A stretch of 64,000 nucleotides of DNA, from the NCBI GenBank assembly GCA_963799925.1, contig CAWCYZ010000002.1, positions 1,364,001 to 1,428,000 on the forward strand, read 5' to 3'. Both the position numbers and the translations under genes were made by a program. Source of the stretch: DATBQN01 sp963799925. GTDB lineage: Bacteria; Acidobacteriota; Thermoanaerobaculia; Multivoradales; UBA5704. This document shows positions 56,333 through 64,000 of this stretch, piece after piece. Numbering within the stretch: position 1 is the stretch's first letter; every line of letters starts with the position of its first letter. Under the pieces are notes generated by a model. It worked only from the letters and a program-made list of their open reading frames with translations. It was not told the DNA's origin and did no database searches.

Positions 56333-58042
56333 TCAGCGATGCGGCGCGGCCGCGGGTGCCACGGGCGGCGGCTCGGCCAGGGGATAGCGGGTCCAGGGCG
56401 TCCTGTAGACGCCGATCTGGTCGCTCCCCATGGTCATGTTGTCGGGGATGGTGACGAGCTGGACCAGGCGGAAGCGGCGGTCGGCTCCCAAGGTCGGGAA
56501 CCAGGTGGGGAAGACGACGACGTAGTCGGGCCGGCGGCGCTCCAGCGCCACCATGCGCGCCGCCGGGGCCGAGCTGCCGCGGGCCACCGCGGCCAGGATC
56601 TCGGCCAGCACATCCGGCGAGGAGATCCCCACCAGGTCGATCACCCGGTTGGGGAGGAGGTACTTGAAGGCGCCGATGTCGTTGACCGCGAGGACCGCGC
56701 GGGGATCGAGGCGGGGGGCGAGCCAGCGCGCGACGCGGACGTCGCCGTCCTCGACGTTGGCGACGTTCACGTCGTAGCGGGCCGCCCATTCGACGAGGCT
56801 GGCGCCGGTCGGCCAGAGGAGGAGCAGGCCGGCGGCGAGGCCGGCCGGCAGGCGCAGCCGGCCCAGGCGCACGCTGCGGCCGAGGGCGCGGGCGGCGGGC
56901 TCCAGGCCGAGCAGCCCGAGCACCGCGAGCGGCGCGAAGAGCGGGAAGTAGTAGCGGCCGAAGTTGCCGACCAGCACGGCGCGGCCGAGCGGGCTCTGCA
57001 GCGAGTAGACGAGCGGCAGGCCGAGGACCCAGAGGGCGGGGAGGAGCCCGCGGTCGCGCCGGGTGCCGAGGCGGGCGAGGAGCGCCGCCGCGCCGCCGAG
57101 GGCGGCGAGGGTGGTGTACGGCTGCGCCCCGAAGAGGATGCCGAGGACGACGTAGAGGTACTCGAGCTTGGGGAGGCTCCGCCGCACCGCCGCGCCCTTG
57201 GCGGCGTAGGTGGTGGGCAGGAAGGAACCGCCGGCGGCGCGGTAGAAGAGGAGCGGGCCGGCGAGGATGCAGAGGGCGAGGAGGAGGCCGATCGCGAGCG
57301 ACCGCCAGTCGACCCCCGCCCAGGCGAGCTCGCCCGGCTGGTCCCGCGGCGGGTCCGCCGGGTCCGCGGCGGGTGCCGCGGGCGAATCGACGGCGCCCGC
57401 GCGGCGGAAGGCGAGCAGCCGGTCGACGACGGCGAAGGCGAGGAGGAGGAGCCCCTCCGGCCGCGCCAGCGCCGCCAGCGCGAGGACCGGCAGCGAGAGC
57501 GGCAGGCGCCCGCCGCGCCGCTCGCGCAGGTGGAGGATCATCCCCCAGAGCGAGAGGACGGCGAAGAGGGGGACCTCCATCCCCGAGACCGCTCCCCAGG
57601 CGAGCGGACCGGTGAGGGCGACGAGCAGGCCGGCGAGGAGGTCGAGCGGCGGCGCCAGGTCGAGCCCGCGCGCCAAGCGCCGCGTGGCGTCGGCGCCGGC
57701 GGCGGCGAGCGCGATGCCGGCGAGCTTCGTCCACAAAAAGACGCTCCCCGGCAGGTGGAAGAGGAGGGAGAGGAGCGCCGTCCACAGTGGCGCCGTCGAG
57801 CCGGTGACGAGCTGCCCCGGGTTGTAGGAGAGGCCGCGCCCTGCAGCCAGGTTCCGCGCGAACTGCAGGTGGATGAAGCTGTCGTCGAGCGGGAAACCGA
57901 GGTGCCCCAGGGTGTAGCGCTCGGCCGCCAGGTAGCCGAGGCCGGCGAGGGCCGCGGCGGCCGGCGGCAGCCAGGCGAGCGGCGCCGGGCGACCGAGCGG
58001 TTCCACGGCGTCGGCGCGGATCGCCATCGGTTCGTCTCGCAT
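56333..58042 (-). CDS. Polytopic membrane glycosyltransferase, copy 2
   Basis: A 569-residue protein with about ten to eleven transmembrane segments and a C-terminal extracytoplasmic domain. It shares its first loop with the 45030-46733 protein: LDDSFIHLQFARNLAAGRGL here, with the following GSTAPLWTALLSLL matching the GFSHPLWT region there. The C-terminal domain includes VNDIGAFKYLLPNRVIDLVG, a block seen in GT-C membrane proteins of bacterial envelopes. A start 21 bp further upstream at 58063 is possible. The sugar donor is probably a polyprenyl-phosphate sugar (inference from family). Confidence 0.8.
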   Translation of the reverse strand: MRDEPMAIRADAVEPLGRPAPLAWLPPAAAALAGLGYLAAERYTLGHLGFPLDDSFIHLQFARNLAAGRGLSYNPGQLVTGSTAPLWTALLSLLFHLPGSVFLWTKLAGIALAAAGADATRRLARGLDLAPPLDLLAGLLVALTGPLAWGAVSGMEVPLFAVLSLWGMILHLRERRGGRLPLSLPVLALAALARPEGLLLLAFAVVDRLLAFRRAGAVDSPAAPAADPADPPRDQPGELAWAGVDWRSLAIGLLLALCILAGPLLFYRAAGGSFLPTTYAAKGAAVRRSLPKLEYLYVVLGILFGAQPYTTLAALGGAAALLARLGTRRDRGLLPALWVLGLPLVYSLQSPLGRAVLVGNFGRYYFPLFAPLAVLGLLGLEPAARALGRSVRLGRLRLPAGLAAGLLLLWPTGASLVEWAARYDVNVANVEDGDVRVARWLAPRLDPRAVLAVNDIGAFKYLLPNRVIDLVGISSPDVLAEILAAVARGSSAPAARMVALERRRPDYVVVFPTWFPTLGADRRFRLVQLVTIPDNMTMGSDQIGVYRTPWTRYPLAEPPPVAPAAAPHR

Positions 58043-58129
58043 GGAGGGCCGCAGCATATACAAGGAGAGGCGCGCGCCGGGAGCGGTGATTTCAGCGTCT
58101 CAAGCTTTGCTCGGGTATCATCCACCGCC

Positions 58130-59551
58130 ATGCTGCAGAAGGAGCTCGAACGCCGGCGGCGGGGGGCGGCCCGCGCCGCCCTCTACGGCAGCCTCGCCCT
58201 CGTCGCGGCGATCGCCTGGGGGCTCGGCGTGACGATCGACCGGCCGCTCCGCGCGCGGGCGAGCGAGCAATGGACCTCCAAGGACTACCCGAAGCTCCCC
58301 GAGGTCGTGCTCTTCCGCGACTACGTGCGGACCGACACCAGCCCGACGACCGGCGACGAGGTGGCGGGCGCCCGCTTCCTCGCCGCGCGCCTGGCGGCGG
58401 CCGGCATCCCGTCGCACCTGGAGCAGCTCGACGGGCGTCACGCCAACCTGTGGGCGTTCCTCGAGGGGGACGACCCGCGGGCCCTGGTCCTCCACAACCA
58501 CATCGACGTCACCCCGGTCGACCCCAAGGAGTGGTTCGTGCCGCCCTTCGAGGGCCGCATCGAGGTCCCCTGGATCTACGGCCGCGGCGTCTTCGACATG
58601 AAGAGCGTGGCCGTCGCCCAGCTCGAGGCGATGATCGCGCTCAAGAAGAGCGGCCGGCGGCTGCGGCGCTCGGTGATGTTCCTCGCCACCGGCGGCGAGG
58701 AGTACGGCAGCTTCCTCGGCACGCAGTGGATCCTCGGCCAGCACCCCGAGCTCGTCCGCCGCTTCTGGGCGGTGCTGACCGAGGGCGGCACCGTCGAGGC
58801 GCGGACGCGGAGCGACATCAAGTACTGGGGCACCGAGTTCGCCCAGAAGCGCTTCGTCGACGTCGCCGTCTGCGGCGCCGACCGGCAGCGGCTCCACGAC
58901 CTGAGCGAGCTGATCAACCGCCAGCGGCAGGCGGCGGTGACCGGGCTCACGCTGGTCCCCGAGGTGCGCGAGTTCCTGCCGCGTTACGCCGCCTCGCGCG
59001 ACAGCCGGGAGATCAAGGGGCTGCTCGAGCACCCGGAGCGGCTGCTGTCCGATCCCGCCGCCTTCCGGAAGCTGCCGCCCTACGTGCAGTCGATGTTCCG
59101 CAACGAGGCGGTGCCGGTCCGCCTGCACCCCGCCGAGGGGGGCGGCTGGCAGCTCGACATCAAGCTCCACCTGCTGCCCGGGGTGGATCTCGCCGCCGTC
59201 CGCGACCAGCTCCTGCCGGCGTGGATGACCCATGGGCTCGCCGTTCAATGGAACGAGCTCCCCACCTCCCGCCACGGCAGCCCGATCCATCACCCGGTGC
59301 TCGAGGCGATCGACGCCGAGATCGAGAGCCACGACCCCGGCGCGGTCGCCGGCCCGATGTTCCTTTCCTGGACGGCGACCGACTCGCGCTTCTTCCGCCG
59401 CGCCGGGATCCCCTCCTATGGCTTCTCGCCGTTCCTCATCATGAACACCGACACGCTCCAGGTCGACGCCGCGAACGAGCGCATGGCGCTCCCAGCCTTC
59501 GTCGACGGAATCGGCCTCTACATAGACGTCGTCGGCCGCCTGGCGTATTAA
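58130..59551 (+). CDS. Membrane-anchored M20 family metallopeptidase
   Basis: A 473-residue peptidase with a single N-terminal membrane anchor (LYGSLALVAAIAWGLGVTI) and an extracytoplasmic M20 domain. Metal and catalytic residues are seen in LVLHNHIDVTPVDPKEW, YGRGVFDMKSVAVAQ, FLATGGEEYGSFLG and TEGGT, with a late WTATDSRFFRRAGIPSYGF. It resembles carboxypeptidase-like M20/ArgE proteins. A second related gene (61246-62628) lies on the other side of two prepilin genes, giving an M20-pilin-pilin-M20-pilin order. Confidence 0.92.
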   Translation: MLQKELERRRRGAARAALYGSLALVAAIAWGLGVTIDRPLRARASEQWTSKDYPKLPEVVLFRDYVRTDTSPTTGDEVAGARFLAARLAAAGIPSHLEQLDGRHANLWAFLEGDDPRALVLHNHIDVTPVDPKEWFVPPFEGRIEVPWIYGRGVFDMKSVAVAQLEAMIALKKSGRRLRRSVMFLATGGEEYGSFLGTQWILGQHPELVRRFWAVLTEGGTVEARTRSDIKYWGTEFAQKRFVDVAVCGADRQRLHDLSELINRQRQAAVTGLTLVPEVREFLPRYAASRDSREIKGLLEHPERLLSDPAAFRKLPPYVQSMFRNEAVPVRLHPAEGGGWQLDIKLHLLPGVDLAAVRDQLLPAWMTHGLAVQWNELPTSRHGSPIHHPVLEAIDAEIESHDPGAVAGPMFLSWTATDSRFFRRAGIPSYGFSPFLIMNTDTLQVDAANERMALPAFVDGIGLYIDVVGRLAY

Positions 59552-59708
59552 CAGGGGGAGAAGCGGGCGGCCTGCCGGCGCAGGAGCGAGCGAGCCCGCG
59601 ACGGCCAACGCTCCGCTCGTCCTGCCGGCCCTGACACTATCCGTCACTCGCAGCGTCCAATTTTTGTCCAGCGCGATCCGCAGCCATTGAAAATAAATGA
59701 CTTACCGC

Positions 59709-59724
59709 TGGCATAGGGACTGCT
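59709..59724 (+). promoter_or_regulatory. Sigma-54-like promoter of prepilin 1
   Basis: TGGCATAGGGACTGCT fits TGGCAC-N5-TTGCW with the GG and GC at the correct distance and two mismatches. The start site would be near 59735, 37 nt before the ATG. Upstream are elements also found before prepilin 2: TGACACTA at 59632, an A/T-rich block ending in TTGTCC at 59665, and CCATTGAAAA at 59685. They could be activator sites; PilR of Pseudomonas is known to use TGTC-type sites. Confidence 0.6.
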
Positions 59725-59771
59725 TGCTACCGCTTTCGCGATAGGCGAAAGAAAAAAAGGAGAGATCGAGA

Positions 59772-60308
59772 ATGCTCACCAGAATGCGGAAACGGGAGAA
59801 GGGCTTCACGCTCATCGAGCTGCTGATCGTCGTCGCGATCATCGGCATCATCGCGGCCCTGTTGATCCCGAACTTCCTCGATGCGCTGCAGAAGGCGAAG
59901 CAGAAGCGGACGGTGGCCGACATGCGCAACGCCGGCACGGCGCTGTTCTCGTGGCTGACCGACCAGGTCGGCGCGGCCGCCGCGGGCGCCGCCTCGAGTG
60001 GCGACGTCGACCTGGGCCAGTACAATGGCGGCTCGGCGGTCAACGGCTCGGCGCTGACCACGGTGCTGGTGCCGCAGTACCTGCAGGCGGTGCCGACCCT
60101 CGACGGCTGGAAGCATCCGTTCGACTATTACCTCGACGCGGCGAACCCGCTCGCCAAGCACGTGATGGCGATCCGCAGCTACGGCCGCGACAACTCGGCT
60201 TCCGGCACGACCTACACGGTGACCTCCTTCGACCCCACCGACTACGACCAGGACATCGTCTGGGCGGACGGCTTCTTCGTCCGTTGGCCGCAGAAGGCGA
60301 CCCCGTAA
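59772..60308 (+). CDS. Type IV prepilin / GspG-like pseudopilin 1
   Basis: A 178-residue prepilin. A short basic leader MLTRMRKREKG is followed by the cleavage site G11-F12 and the N-methylated helix FTLIELLIVVAIIGIIAALL with Glu at mature position 5. The mature domain contains LVPQYLQAVPTLDGWKHPFD, a GspG-like segment, and ends with DIVWADGFFVRWPQK. AGGAGAG precedes the ATG. The first 222 bp are identical to those of the second copy at 60613, so the two arose by recent duplication or are kept alike by gene conversion. A strong terminator hairpin follows. Confidence 0.93.
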   Translation: MLTRMRKREKGFTLIELLIVVAIIGIIAALLIPNFLDALQKAKQKRTVADMRNAGTALFSWLTDQVGAAAAGAASSGDVDLGQYNGGSAVNGSALTTVLVPQYLQAVPTLDGWKHPFDYYLDAANPLAKHVMAIRSYGRDNSASGTTYTVTSFDPTDYDQDIVWADGFFVRWPQKATP

Positions 60309-60335
60309 GAACCTGTGCCGCATCGGCTGTACGCG

Positions 60336-60361
60336 AGGGCGCCCGTTCGGGCGCCCTTCGT
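60336..60361 (+). terminator. Rho-independent terminator after prepilin 1
   Basis: A 9-bp perfect stem AGGGCGCCC / GGGCGCCCT with the loop GTTC, followed by TTCGTGTTTT. It lies 28 bp after the prepilin stop. The same hairpin follows prepilin 2. Confidence 0.85.
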
Positions 60362-60525
60362 GTTTTCGGCGGCCGCGGCGCCTTCGGCGAGCGGCTCCGC
60401 CCCCTCGCGGCATCCCGCGCACCGCGTTTCAGCCGGCTGACACTAACTGTTTCATCGGCTGCCAAAAAATTGTCCTGCACGGTTTGTCACCATTGAAAAC
60501 AAAGGGGTTATGGCTCATGGAGCCC

Positions 60526-60541
60526 TGGCACACAGGCTGCT
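60526..60541 (+). promoter_or_regulatory. Sigma-54-like promoter of prepilin 2
   Basis: TGGCACACAGGCTGCT matches TGGCAC-N5-TTGCW with a single mismatch and exact GG/GC spacing. The predicted start is near 60552, about 60 nt before the ATG at 60613. The upstream region repeats elements of the prepilin 1 promoter: TGACACTA at 60439, ATTGTCC at 60470 and CCATTGAAAA at 60490. This supports common control of the two copies. Confidence 0.7.
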
Positions 60542-60612
60542 ATGTAGGGTTTCCGCGCGGCCCTGGAATCCCCCAGGGGGCTAGTGTTCGAGATGTTGGG
60601 AGGAGACCGAGA

Positions 60613-61149
60613 ATGCTCACCAGAATGCGGAAACGGGAGAAGGGCTTCACGCTCATCGAGCTGCTGATCGTCGTCGCGATCATCGGCATCATCGCGGCCC
60701 TGTTGATCCCGAACTTCCTCGATGCGCTGCAGAAGGCGAAGCAGAAGCGGACGGTGGCCGACATGCGCAACGCCGGCACGGCGCTGTTCTCGTGGCTGAC
60801 CGACCAGGTCGGCGCGGCCGCCGCGGGCGCCGCCACGACCGGCACCGTCGACCTGGGCACGTACAACGGCGGCTCGGCGGTCAACGGCTCGGCGCTGACC
60901 ACGGTGCTGGTGCCGCAGTACCTGCAGGCGGTGCCGACCCTCGACGGCTGGAAGCATCCGTTCGACTTTTACCTCGACACGGCGAACCCGCTCGCCAAGC
61001 ACGTGATGGCGATCCGCAGCTACGGCCGCGACAACTCGGCCTCCGGCGCGACCTACACGGTGACCTCGTTCGACCCCACCGACTACGACCAGGACATCGT
61101 CTGGGCGGACGGCTTCTTCGTCCGCTGGCCGCAGAAGGCGACCCCGTAA
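60613..61149 (+). CDS. Type IV prepilin / GspG-like pseudopilin 2
   Basis: A 178-residue near-duplicate of prepilin 1 with the same leader, cleavage site (G11-F12), Glu5 and C-terminal DIVWADGFFVRWPQK. Most differences cluster in the loop around residues 74-82 (ATTGTVDLGT here against ASSGDVDLGQ), a likely surface-exposed or variable segment; others are single changes such as FDFYLDT against FDYYLDA. A translation start further upstream at 60484 would add 43 residues before the leader and is rejected because it would bury the prepilin signal. A terminator identical to that of copy 1 follows. Confidence 0.93.
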   Translation: MLTRMRKREKGFTLIELLIVVAIIGIIAALLIPNFLDALQKAKQKRTVADMRNAGTALFSWLTDQVGAAAAGAATTGTVDLGTYNGGSAVNGSALTTVLVPQYLQAVPTLDGWKHPFDFYLDTANPLAKHVMAIRSYGRDNSASGATYTVTSFDPTDYDQDIVWADGFFVRWPQKATP

Positions 61150-61176
61150 GAACCTGTGCCGCATCGGCCGTACGCG

Positions 61177-61200
61177 AGGGCGCCCGTTCGGGCGCCCTTT
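61177..61200 (+). terminator. Rho-independent terminator after prepilin 2
   Basis: The same AGGGCGCCC-GTTC-GGGCGCCCT hairpin as after prepilin 1, with a short TTT tail. It ends before the M20 gene, which must therefore have its own promoter or rely on read-through. Confidence 0.8.
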
Positions 61201-61245
61201 GCGTTGGCGGCGGGCCCCCCGCGGTAACGCGATAGATTCCAGCCG

Positions 61246-62628
61246 ATGCGAGCCCGGCCCACCGCCCTGACGCTCCTCGCCCTGCCGCTCCTGCTCGCGG
61301 CCCTGCTGCCGGCGCCCTCCGCCGCCGTCCCCGGCGGCCTGTCCGAGGCGTCGAGCTGGCTGCAGGGCTACTTGCGGATCGACACCACCAACCCGCCCGG
61401 CAACGAGGGGCGCGCCGCCGACTACCTCGCCGGCATCCTGGCCCGCGCCGGCATCCCGTCCCGGCGGGTCGAGACCGCGGCGCACCGGGTGAGCCTGTGG
61501 GCGCGCCTGGCGGCGCCGGCGAGCGGCGGCCGCGCCGTGCTCCTCCTCCATCACATGGACGTGGTGACGCCGGGGCCGGGCTGGACGGTGCCGCCGTTCT
61601 CCGGGCTGGTCAGGGACGGCAGGCTGTGGGGGCGCGGGGCGCTCGACGACAAGAGCCTGGGGATCGCCCAGCTCGCCGCCGTGGTCGACCTACAGCGCCG
61701 CGGCGGGCCGCACGGACGCGACGTCGTCTTCCTCGCCGTCGCCGACGAGGAGAGCGGCGGCGGCGAGGGCACGGGCTGGCTGATCGCCCACCGCCCGGAG
61801 CTCTTCGCCGGCGTCGAGGGCGTGGTGGGGGAGGGGGGCCGCAACCAGGTGGTCAACGGCCGGCTCCTCTGGTGGGGCGTCGAGGTGGCGCAGAAGCGCC
61901 CGCTCTGGCTCGCCGTCGAGGCCAACGGCCGCGGCGGCCACGCCTCGTCGCTCAACCCGGCGAGCGCCGTCCACGAGCTGGTGCAGGGCCTGGCGCGCGT
62001 CCTCGCGATGCCGGAGCGCTGGCGCGTCACGGCGCCGGCGCGCAGCTACCTCGCGGCGCTGGCGCCGCTCAGCAACGCCTACTGGCGGAAGATCCTCGGC
62101 CACATCGACGACTGGATCGGCGCCGGCGGGCCGCGCACCTTCCTCTTCCCGGGGATGGCCAACCTCTTCGTCGACACCGTGCAGGTGACGGTGCTCCAGG
62201 CCGGCGAGCGGATCAACGTCATCCCGGCGACGGCGCGGGCGCTGATCGACGTCCGCCTGCTGCCCGACACCGATGCCCAGGCCTTCCGCGCCGCGGTGGA
62301 GAAGGCGCTCGGCCGCGAGCTCACGGTCAAGCTCCTGATCACCGCGCCGCCGGCCCCTCCCTCGCCCAGCGCCGGACGCCTCTACGGCGCGCTCGTCAAG
62401 GTCCTCGGCGCCGAGGCGCCGGTGGTGCCGGCGATGGTGCCGGGCTTCACCGACTCGCGCTTCTTCCGCCAGCGCGGGGTCGCCGCCTACGGCGTCTCGC
62501 CGTTCGCCCTCGAGGGGGCGGACTCGGCCGGCATCCACGGGGTGGACGAGCGCATCCCCATCGCCGCCTTCGATCGCGGCGTCGAGCGGCTGCGGCGCGC
62601 CGTGGCCGTCTACGCCGCGGCCCCCTGA
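61246..62628 (+). CDS. Exported M20 family metallopeptidase
   Basis: A 460-residue peptidase with a Sec signal peptide (MRARPTALTLLALPLLLAAL, cleavage near SAA). The M20 residues are in LLLHHMDVVTPGPGW, GRGALDDKSLGIAQL, FLAVADEESGGGEG and GEGGRN, with VEANGRGGHASSLNP for the dimerisation domain and VPGFTDSRFFRQRGVAAYGV near the end. The last two blocks resemble those of the membrane-anchored M20 protein at 58130, so the two are paralogues that differ in anchoring. The ATG is 97 bp after the prepilin 2 stop. Confidence 0.93.
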   Translation: MRARPTALTLLALPLLLAALLPAPSAAVPGGLSEASSWLQGYLRIDTTNPPGNEGRAADYLAGILARAGIPSRRVETAAHRVSLWARLAAPASGGRAVLLLHHMDVVTPGPGWTVPPFSGLVRDGRLWGRGALDDKSLGIAQLAAVVDLQRRGGPHGRDVVFLAVADEESGGGEGTGWLIAHRPELFAGVEGVVGEGGRNQVVNGRLLWWGVEVAQKRPLWLAVEANGRGGHASSLNPASAVHELVQGLARVLAMPERWRVTAPARSYLAALAPLSNAYWRKILGHIDDWIGAGGPRTFLFPGMANLFVDTVQVTVLQAGERINVIPATARALIDVRLLPDTDAQAFRAAVEKALGRELTVKLLITAPPAPPSPSAGRLYGALVKVLGAEAPVVPAMVPGFTDSRFFRQRGVAAYGVSPFALEGADSAGIHGVDERIPIAAFDRGVERLRRAVAVYAAAP

Positions 62629-62864
62629 CGCCGGGGTCCTCCTGCCGCGTCTCCGTCGGGGCCCACCCGCCGGGCGATTCATGCATGGATACGCATGGGG
62701 TCTGTTGTGCCGCGGCTCTCGCCGGCGGCGGGTGACAGCGGTTTGCCGCGCGGGTGACCTTTTTTTTCACCCCGCCGGCGCCGGCTCGCCGTCCGCGCGC
62801 TCGGTTCTTTCGTAAGTCGCTGATTTCGTTGAGGCGTCCGCCGGCGGCACGCGGGCGCGGCGAC

Positions 62865-62880
62865 TGGCACAGCGTTTGAA
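62865..62880 (+). promoter_or_regulatory. Sigma-54-like promoter of prepilin 3
   Basis: TGGCACAGCGTTTGAA matches TGGCAC-N5-TTGCW except that the -12 C is an A. The -24 half is perfect. Because the -12 GC is usually critical, this match is weaker than the other two. A start near 62891 would leave 30 nt before the ATG. Confidence 0.45.
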
Positions 62881-62920
62881 CAAAGGAAAGCCGAAGCGAG
62901 TCCAAGGGAGGGAAGACAAG

Positions 62921-63448
62921 ATGAGCCACAAGCGCTCTTCTCAGGCGGGGTTTACCTTGATCGAGCTGCTGATCGTCGTTGCGATCATCGGCCTGATCGC
63001 CGCGATGTTGATCCCCAACATGCTCGACGCGTTCCAGAAGGCGAAGCAGAAGCGCACGCTCGCCGACATGCGCATCATGGGGACGGCGATGCTGTCGTGG
63101 CTCACCGATCAGGTGGGCGCCGCGGCGGCCGGCGCCAGCAGCACGACGGTGGTGACGATGAGCAACTATGGCACGCTGGTCGGTGCCCAGGGGCTCACCA
63201 CCGTCCTGGTGCCGGAGTACCTGCAGGAGGTGCCGCAGCTCGACGGCTGGAAGCGGCCCTACGAGTACTACCTGCAGTTCACCAACCCTTCGGCGCAGCA
63301 GGTGATGGCGATCCGCAGCGCCGGCCGCGACGGCGTCGACGACAGCGCGACGTACAGCGTCAGCGCCTTCGATCCGACCGACTACGACAAGGACATCGTC
63401 TGGGCCGACGGGTTCTTCGTGCGCTGGCCGCAGAAGCTCACGCCGTAG
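62921..63448 (+). CDS. Type IV prepilin / GspG-like pseudopilin 3
   Basis: A 175-residue prepilin with leader MSHKRSSQAG, cleavage at G10-F11 and helix FTLIELLIVVAIIGLIAAML. It shares the KAKQKRTLADMR block, LVPEYLQEVPQLDGWKRPYE and the C-terminal DIVWADGFFVRWPQK with the other two copies. It is clearly older in divergence than copies 1 and 2. Strong AGGGAGGGAAG precedes the ATG. The 290 bp upstream hold the weak sigma-54-like site and no gene. Confidence 0.92.
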   Translation: MSHKRSSQAGFTLIELLIVVAIIGLIAAMLIPNMLDAFQKAKQKRTLADMRIMGTAMLSWLTDQVGAAAAGASSTTVVTMSNYGTLVGAQGLTTVLVPEYLQEVPQLDGWKRPYEYYLQFTNPSAQQVMAIRSAGRDGVDDSATYSVSAFDPTDYDKDIVWADGFFVRWPQKLTP

Positions 63449-63454
63449 GCCGCC

Positions 63455-63501
63455 GAGCCCGCTCCGGCACGGCCGCCCCGCGGCCGTGCCGGGACGGGCT
63501 C
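63455..63501 (+). terminator. Long G/C hairpin after prepilin 3
   Basis: A 12-bp perfect stem (CCGGCACGGCCG at 63464-63475 with its complement at 63481-63492, loop CCCCG) is flanked by a further outer pair GAGCCCG/CGGGCTC. There is no T-run, but the position just after the stop supports a terminator role. Confidence 0.65.
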
Positions 63502-63592
63502 GGGCGCCGCTGCCCTCCACCCTTCTCCGAGCTCCTTCCAGCGCGCTTCGCAGTGGCCGCCGCCGCGGGTTTCCTCGTATGATGCCGGTCCC

Positions 63593-64000
63593 ATGAGCGA
63601 GGCAGGGCGCTACACCCGCGGCAAAGGGCTGCTCGAACCCTACCTGGCGCGCCGCCGCGCGCGCCAGGCGAACCGGCTGCTCCCCGATCACCTGCGCAAC
63701 GGCCGCATCCTGGACATCGGCTGCGGCTCGTTTCCCTATTTCCTGTCCCACACCTCGTTCCGCGAGAAGGTGGCGATCGACCAGCTCCCGCCGGCCGCCG
63801 CGCAGGCCGACATCGCCTGGCACACGCTCGACCTGAACTCCGCGCCGCGGCTGCCGCTGCCCGACGGCCACTTCAGCGCGGTGACCCTCCTCGCCGTCGT
63901 CGAGCACCTCGACCCGACCAGCCTGGTGCAGCTCCTCGCCGAGGTGCGGCGGGTGCTCGCCCCCGGCGGCCGGGTGGTCATCACCACGCCGGCCCCCTGG
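63593..64000 (+). CDS. SAM-dependent methyltransferase (partial)
   Basis: The N-terminal 136 residues of a class I methyltransferase that runs off the right edge. Motif I is RILDIGCGSFPYFLS, an acidic residue follows in VAIDQLP, and the later motifs ALPLPDGHFSAVTLLAVVEH-like (here PLPDGHFSAVTLLAVVEHLD) and VRRVLAPGGRVVITTP are standard for the Methyltransf_11 group. The ATG at 63593 gives MSEAGRYTRGKGLLEPYLA. The substrate is unknown; related proteins often sit in glycan-modification clusters. Confidence 0.88.
   Translation, partial: MSEAGRYTRGKGLLEPYLARRRARQANRLLPDHLRNGRILDIGCGSFPYFLSHTSFREKVAIDQLPPAAAQADIAWHTLDLNSAPRLPLPDGHFSAVTLLAVVEHLDPTSLVQLLAEVRRVLAPGGRVVITTPAPW

Overview
The window is a 64 kb piece of a very G+C-rich (mostly about 70-75%) bacterial chromosome. 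It carries ordinary housekeeping, signalling and cell-surface genes with one small A+T-richer foreign patch. The three prepilins at the right end share a KAKQKRTxADMR block that I associate with Acidobacteriota (Thermoanaerobaculia-like). That, the base composition and the gene content make an acidobacterial source my best guess, without proof. No rRNA, tRNA or CRISPR array was seen.

Left part, 1-13.7 kb. A LytS/LytTR-type two-component pair follows two LiaF/DUF5668 envelope-stress membrane proteins. Then come a DUF2339/DUF3999 membrane pair, acetyl-CoA synthetase, a small secreted protein behind a near-perfect sigma-54 promoter, an AAA+ Fis-type regulator with a degenerate GAFTGA loop, a class V aminotransferase and a flippase-like membrane protein.

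Middle, 13.7-35 kb. This holds an aromatic-amino-acid-type decarboxylase, a CDGSH Fe-S protein, a secreted protein, a large gluzincin/beta-propeller surface protein, ThiI, a thioesterase and two tandem PAS-GGDEF-EAL paralogues. An AbrB-Phd hybrid antitoxin with a PIN toxin follows, then PhzF, gamma-glutamyltransferase, dodecin, an unrecognised 57-residue secreted peptide, PEP carboxykinase, an M20 amidohydrolase and an esterase.

Foreign patch, 35.5-37.8 kb. A decayed tyrosine recombinase abuts a clearly A+T-richer trypsin-like protease and a small DUF6289-like secreted protein.

Right part, 37.8-64 kb. It contains DUF1203, Mut7-C, MltA, a rhomboid-like protein, a NatAB-like ABC exporter, a glycosyltransferase, two related polytopic mannosyltransferase-like proteins and ferrochelatase. 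An AAA ATPase/DUF4276 pair (candidate defence module) is followed by a radical SAM / divergent metallophosphoesterase / DUF2064 cluster and a type III polyketide synthase plus ICMT methyltransferase operon. Then come a DegT aminotransferase, two M20 peptidases interleaved with three prepilin genes that have sigma-54-like promoters, and a partial methyltransferase.

Nine places in eight genes look like a single extra G or C inside a short G/C run. Removing it restores a full-length protein each time, so I treat these as probable sequence errors and annotate the genes whole. The recombinase remnant is different and looks genuinely decayed.
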